From: Scleroderma bovista
Taxonomy: Eukaryota; Basidiomycota; Agaricomycetes; Boletales; Sclerodermataceae
NCBI GenBank assembly: GCA_037178675.1
Contig: JAYMGJ010000738.1
Location: forward strand, 1 to 32,389
Reading direction: 5' to 3'
DNA length: 32,389 nt
In this document: one piece after another, positions 28,954 through 32,389 of the stretch
Layout: each line of letters opens with the position of its first letter
Position numbering within the stretch: position 1 is the stretch's first letter
Notes under the pieces: generated by a model
Databases searched by the model: none
What the model saw: the letters and a program-made list of their open reading frames with translations, nothing else
Told to the model about the DNA's origin: nothing
Translations under genes and position numbers: made by a program

Positions 28954-31436
28954 ATGGTTGAAACTCGGGAGAGAAACAAGGACACTCACCCAGGTCAACC
29001 TCTGGTCCCTAAAGCCCGCAAGTCCAAGGAACAGGCTGTGGCGGAGCGTGCTGAAAAAGCCATTGCTTCTCAGAAGAAGGTTGATGAGCACTTGGACCGT
29101 ATTGCTGGTCTGGCATCTCTGGAACAACACATGATGAATGAGAGCCAGCAGGCATTAACACATGCGGCAAGGCCAATCCCATCACAGGCTCGCAAGATTC
29201 CACGTACCTTTAGTGTACATGACATCCAATCATTGCAGGATGCTCAGGCGTTACCGGGTGCGAGATACTAGCATTTGAACCGCTGAACCATAATTCACTG
29301 ATTCGCAATCAAAATAGAGTCTGATGCAAATGGCCGCCGGAAGAAACCTACGTCGAAGTCAAAGCTACGTGAAGAAGTTCAGTTGGTAAAGCAACAAGGT
29401 GGTGGTTCAAACAAGACACAAGGAGGAAGGAAACAGAAAGCATCGGCAGATATCGATAAGGATCAGTACGTCTTGCAGTGGCAAATACTGGACAACACTA
29501 AACAACCCCCGCAGGCTAAACAAACGGGCAAAACCATACAAGCCATCTGGTCTTGTGCTCAGTCACCTCTCTCGAGAGCCATCTCCTGACAACATCCCCA
29601 ACTCACGTTTTCCTGCGGTCCATCGGTCACAAACACCCAGATCCGTTTCCTCTGCCAGCCAAGGGACACACTCTCGTACACCATCTCTCACTCAGTCCCA
29701 TCCGTCTTCTGTCTTTAACAAGCCTTCTGGTCGCGCCCATATTCAACTTCCCTCCGCAACCATGCCTGTGAATGATTACGGTGGCTTTCACGAGGAAGAT
29801 GAGTCCGTTGAACGCACATTTGCCCTTCAGCATGAAACTAGAACCACGTTGAACAGCGAGGTATTGTATTAATTGAATAATGCAACATGAATCATACTAA
29901 CCGCCGTCATGCCATAGACCCTTCTTCAATTCACTGAAAATGATGTGCCCGACATTAAGCCAGCCATACCTGCTGCCCGAGTTGGTGCACCGTCAAATGC
30001 CACATTACCTGATGAGATTTCCCCCCGGTTCCAAGAAGTCTTCGTCCCAACACTCCTCGCATATTGTGGCACTTTCCAGCATCCATGGGATCTCCCACGA
30101 CCCCTTGAGGATATCATTGCGGAGTTGTGGCCTTTTGTGTTCCATCCAGCATTGTCATATGATGCCCAGTTGTACGGTCCGGGAACAGCTACCCAACGAG
30201 TGGTGGGTACCTTATAATATATTTGCCATTACTTATTTAACTGAAGTTTTAATGATACATAGGCTCATCAACGCATCTATGATTGGCGCAGCAAACTTGC
30301 TGGGGCTGCAGAGAAGAATGTTGGAGAGTGGTTGAAGTCGGATGAGTTCCTTGATGACGATGAGCATATCACATGGGCTGATTGGGCCCTTGATGAACAC
30401 CTTGGCCTTCCATTTGTCTATCTGTATATCCGGGACACAGATAATGTGCGCTTTTCACTGATTCCTTATATAATGCTGCTGACACCTTTCGTAGCGTGGA
30501 GTTGGGGCATTCCATCAACCGTTGATTCTTCAGACCCTTGCATATCATTATACGAGGGTTGCCAATGCAGTTCTGTGTCCACAAATTGAAGATGCCAATC
30601 CAATTGCTGCGCTCGCATTGATCAGTGGTTCAGTAAGCTTTCCCTCACATCTTTCATTCCAAACCATTGACAGATTGTTTATATACTAGATTGAACGAGC
30701 TATCTCGATAGCTAGAAAGACCGACCATATGACGGAAGAAGGCAAATTGAAGGCTGGCCCTTTTTCAGAGAAGGGAAAGTGGGGCAAGAGCAGCATCTCT
30801 TATTCGGTCTCGATCAAAGAGTTGTTCCCTGACGCATGGGCCGAAATCAAAGCTGGTGCTCTCAAATTTGTCAAGTACGGAAACCAACCGCTGCCGAAGA
30901 GAGACCCCCGTGCGCTCATCATTGACCATTACGATGACATCAATGACATCGAGATCATCGAGCAGCAGCCAGCCTCTAGCGAAGAAATTTCTATTCCTGT
31001 GTCTGTGACCCATCATATCCCTGATATAATCCACAACGCTTTGGAATCCCAGTCCGACTTATTGAATTCACCACTCTGCCCAGATCTCGCCACAGACATG
31101 TTCATTACTGAGGACCCCTCCAATTCGCAACCAATCGCTGTCATGGATACCCATTGCCCCTCGCAACCTCCCCTTTCTATTTCTTTGCCTTTCATGCAAG
31201 AGGATCTGACGTCTCAGAACATACCAGCATCCTCGGGTTCAGGTCTACAAAGTTGGGTCAATCCACATTCCAATGACGCTGGTGCAGTCCATCAAAATAT
31301 TTCTTCGACTGGCATGTTCATGCGCAATGGTGGATTTGTGGAGGGACATGCATTTACAATGCAATCGGGTCTCAGACGTGGCAACACATTTCTGACTGGT
31401 CCCTTGGTGACATTTGACAACGAGGGTGAGCATTGA
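28954..31436 (+). CDS. Companion gene of the Plavaka element, unknown function
   Basis: Seven exons (28954-29257, 29318-29465, 29515-29860, 29918-30202, 30263-30445, 30495-30632, 30690-31436) join in frame into 716 codons; introns are 49-60 bases with GT-AG ends. The N terminus is basic with a probable helix (AEKAIASQKKVDEHLDRIAGLASLEQHM). Residues about 150-260 are Ser/Pro-rich. A compact central domain spans about 265-520: SPRFQEVFVPTLLAYCGTF, LEDIIAELWPFVFHPAL, RIYDWRSKLAGAAEKNVGEW, GVGAFHQPLILQTLAYHYTRVANAV, PIAALALISGSIERAISI. The tail is disordered and acidic. I do not recognise the domain with certainty; its pattern recalls uncharacterised domains common in basidiomycetes. It lies inside the transposon, divergent from the transposase, so a role in transposition or regulation is likely but unproven. 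The gene appears undamaged. Confidence 0.75.
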
Positions 31437-31811
31437 ATATGGTCTCTGCTGTGGTTCAGTCAGCCTTGATACCCCTTCACTGTGTCATTATTTCCGTGTC
31501 CATATTTTTACTGCTTACACGCATTTGTTTTATACCATGGACTCTCAGATGTGGCTCACTTGATGGACATCTTTTACAGTTCATTTTTTAATTGCGCTGC
31601 CTTGGTGTAGATACTACACACTCTCGAAGTCGGCCTTTCGTCATAATCATTTTTATCGCTCGGTTTAATCATGCTTTCTATGCACTCTCGAAGTCGGCCT
31701 TTCATCATCTGCTCTACAATCATTTATATCGCTCATTTAATCGTGCTTTACTTCTGTCGTTACAATCACTAGCTTTACTCAATAAATGGATAGTGATGGT
31801 TTATCTCCGGA
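31437..31811. other. 3' region of the companion gene with a two-copy repeat
   Basis: Non-coding, AT-rich sequence. At 31619-31682 and 31683-31746 a 64-base unit is duplicated (CACTCTCGAAGTCGGCCTTTC, then TATCGCTC and TTTAATC), with several differences. No gene is seen. Confidence 0.55.
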
Positions 31812-31987
31812 GTGTCTGAGCGTCTGCGTGTATCTGACTGTCTGCTTGTCTCTGCAGTGGTGTCATGGGAGTCCCGCAGTAATGTGTCAGACACGAGCAG
31901 ACCGCGCAGACCACGCAGACAAGATGATGACATTAGTCAGACATCTACTGCATCTGCTTTGTCTGCTTTGTCTGCCGCAGACTGCAG
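31812..31987. repeat. Right subterminal motif array (GTCTGC/GCAGAC)
   Basis: Roughly a dozen GTCTG(C), ATCTGC and GCAGAC motifs in both orientations, for example the series ATCTGCTTTGTCTGCTTTGT near 31951. It mirrors the array at the left end and reads GTCTGC/GCAGAC in the same inward and outward groupings. Confidence 0.75.
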
Positions 31988-32021
31988 CAGACTCAGTAGA
32001 TGGTTTGTAACTTTGCTGATG
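31988..32021 (-). repeat. Right terminal inverted repeat of the Plavaka element
   Basis: This is the reverse complement of 25402-25435 with two mismatches in 34 bases; it ends ...CTTTGCTGATG and is followed directly by TG and recombinase coding sequence. Confidence 0.9.
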
Positions 32022-32389
32022 TGGTTTGTCTTGCTGGGCAAATTGGACTGATTCACCATGTCCTGAGCTTTTAGAGGTTTTGGTCCAAGGGATTTCAAAT
32101 TTGTAGACCGTTAGACTGTTCTGATCTTTCACTTGTGACAGGCCCACTCTAGTAATGTGTTTGGAGGGGTTGAAAGCGTTGATGCTAGGTACTGTGAATT
32201 CGCCTAGTCTGGCGACACACCAAAAGCAGGTGGTGATGCACGCGAAGGTGGCTGCATCGAGTGGGTCATTTGGATTAAGTTGGGACTTGAGAATGCCGAT
32301 GATTTCTGGTGTGAAAGGAGCTCGTTGGGGTCCCTTGGAGGATGAAGGGGCTAGACGAGATGCGCCTTCGATGATTGCTTTTAATGTGT
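32022..32389 (-). pseudogene. Tyrosine recombinase-like gene, N-terminal side of the split
   Basis: The minus strand is open from the window end to the transposon. It reads APFTPEIIGILKSQL, DPLDAATFACITTCFWCVARLGEFTVPSINAF, ITRVGLSQVKD and KFEIPWTKTSKSSGHGESVQ, then FAQQDKP at the insertion. RLGEFT holds the first catalytic Arg of the tyrosine recombinase fold. The gene's start is beyond the window. The rest is at 25036-25401 on the far side of the Plavaka element, so the gene cannot give a normal product. The family is the one annotated in many agaricomycetes as DNA breaking-rejoining enzymes; its biological role is not settled. Confidence 0.75.

Larger units (their letters stand above)
25402..32021. 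mobile_element. Plavaka/KDZ-type DNA transposon, 6620 bases, inserted in a recombinase gene
   Basis: The boundaries are given by 34-base terminal inverted repeats (25402-25435 and 31988-32021, two mismatches, starting CATCAGCAAAG). Inside each end are clusters of GTCTGC/GCAGAC. The element holds two divergent genes: the transposase (minus, 25591-28760) and a 716-codon companion (plus, 28954-31436). The transposase defines it as Plavaka within the Kyakuja-Dileera-Zisupton group known from basidiomycetes. It is flanked on both sides by parts of one recombinase gene, so the insertion point is exact. Confidence 0.88.

Noticed and set aside
25369..32030. 8-bp target duplication for the Plavaka element (GTGGTTT appears near both ends)
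   Set aside because: The left GTGGTTTT is 25 bases outside the inverted repeat and inside recombinase coding sequence; the TG duplication fits the reading frame exactly.
1..32389. CRISPR arrays, bacterial operons or phage-type systems
   Set aside because: No regular spaced repeats occur; genes have introns and belong to fungal families. The tyrosine recombinase is the agaricomycete type, not a phage integrase.

Overview
The window looks like nuclear DNA of a basidiomycete fungus, most likely a mushroom-forming Agaricomycete. Genes are broken by short GT-AG introns of about 39-75 bases. The window holds an F-box/leucine-rich protein of agaricomycete style, PHO80-like cyclins, fungal FAD monooxygenases, a Ty1/copia retrotransposon and a Plavaka-type (KDZ) DNA transposon. 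No bacterial signature (operons, Shine-Dalgarno sites, CRISPR) is visible.

Layout. 1-5.9 kb: a decayed copy of an F-box gene at the window edge, an intact 521-residue F-box gene (1582-3147), a frameshifted relic resembling the BRCT region of the REV1 DNA polymerase (about 3330-3740), tandem repeats, and a 0.9 kb GC-rich, T-poor minisatellite (about 4600-5510). 5895-14182: a complete, recent Ty1/copia retrotransposon with 456-base LTRs differing at two bases, a GGTAA target duplication, a primer site matching the anticodon arm of initiator tRNA-Met, and an uninterrupted gag-pol of 1666 codons. Between primer site and gag lie three unrecognised ORFs in successive frames, making the element 8.3 kb. 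14.6-22.5 kb: the main resident gene region. It has two near-identical three-exon FAD monooxygenase genes plus a truncated third copy, two divergent cyclin paralogues with identical exon lengths (85/260/360), and a degenerate dual-specificity phosphatase. 22.8-25.0 kb: relics of two non-LTR retroelement ends.

25.0-32.4 kb: a tyrosine-recombinase-like gene on the minus strand is split by a 6620-base Plavaka/KDZ transposon. The transposon has 34-base terminal inverted repeats, dense subterminal GTCTGC/GCAGAC motifs, an eight-exon transposase gene (C2H2 finger plus DDE-type core) and a divergent seven-exon companion gene of 716 codons with no function I recognise. The transposase is intact apart from one apparent extra base in an eight-T run near its C terminus. 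Removing the element and one copy of a TG duplication rejoins the recombinase reading frame.

The most unusual features are the pre-gag ORFs of the copia element and the companion gene in the Plavaka element. Splice sites were assigned by eye from GT-AG signals, frame continuity and agreement between paralogues or remembered family patterns. No database search was run.
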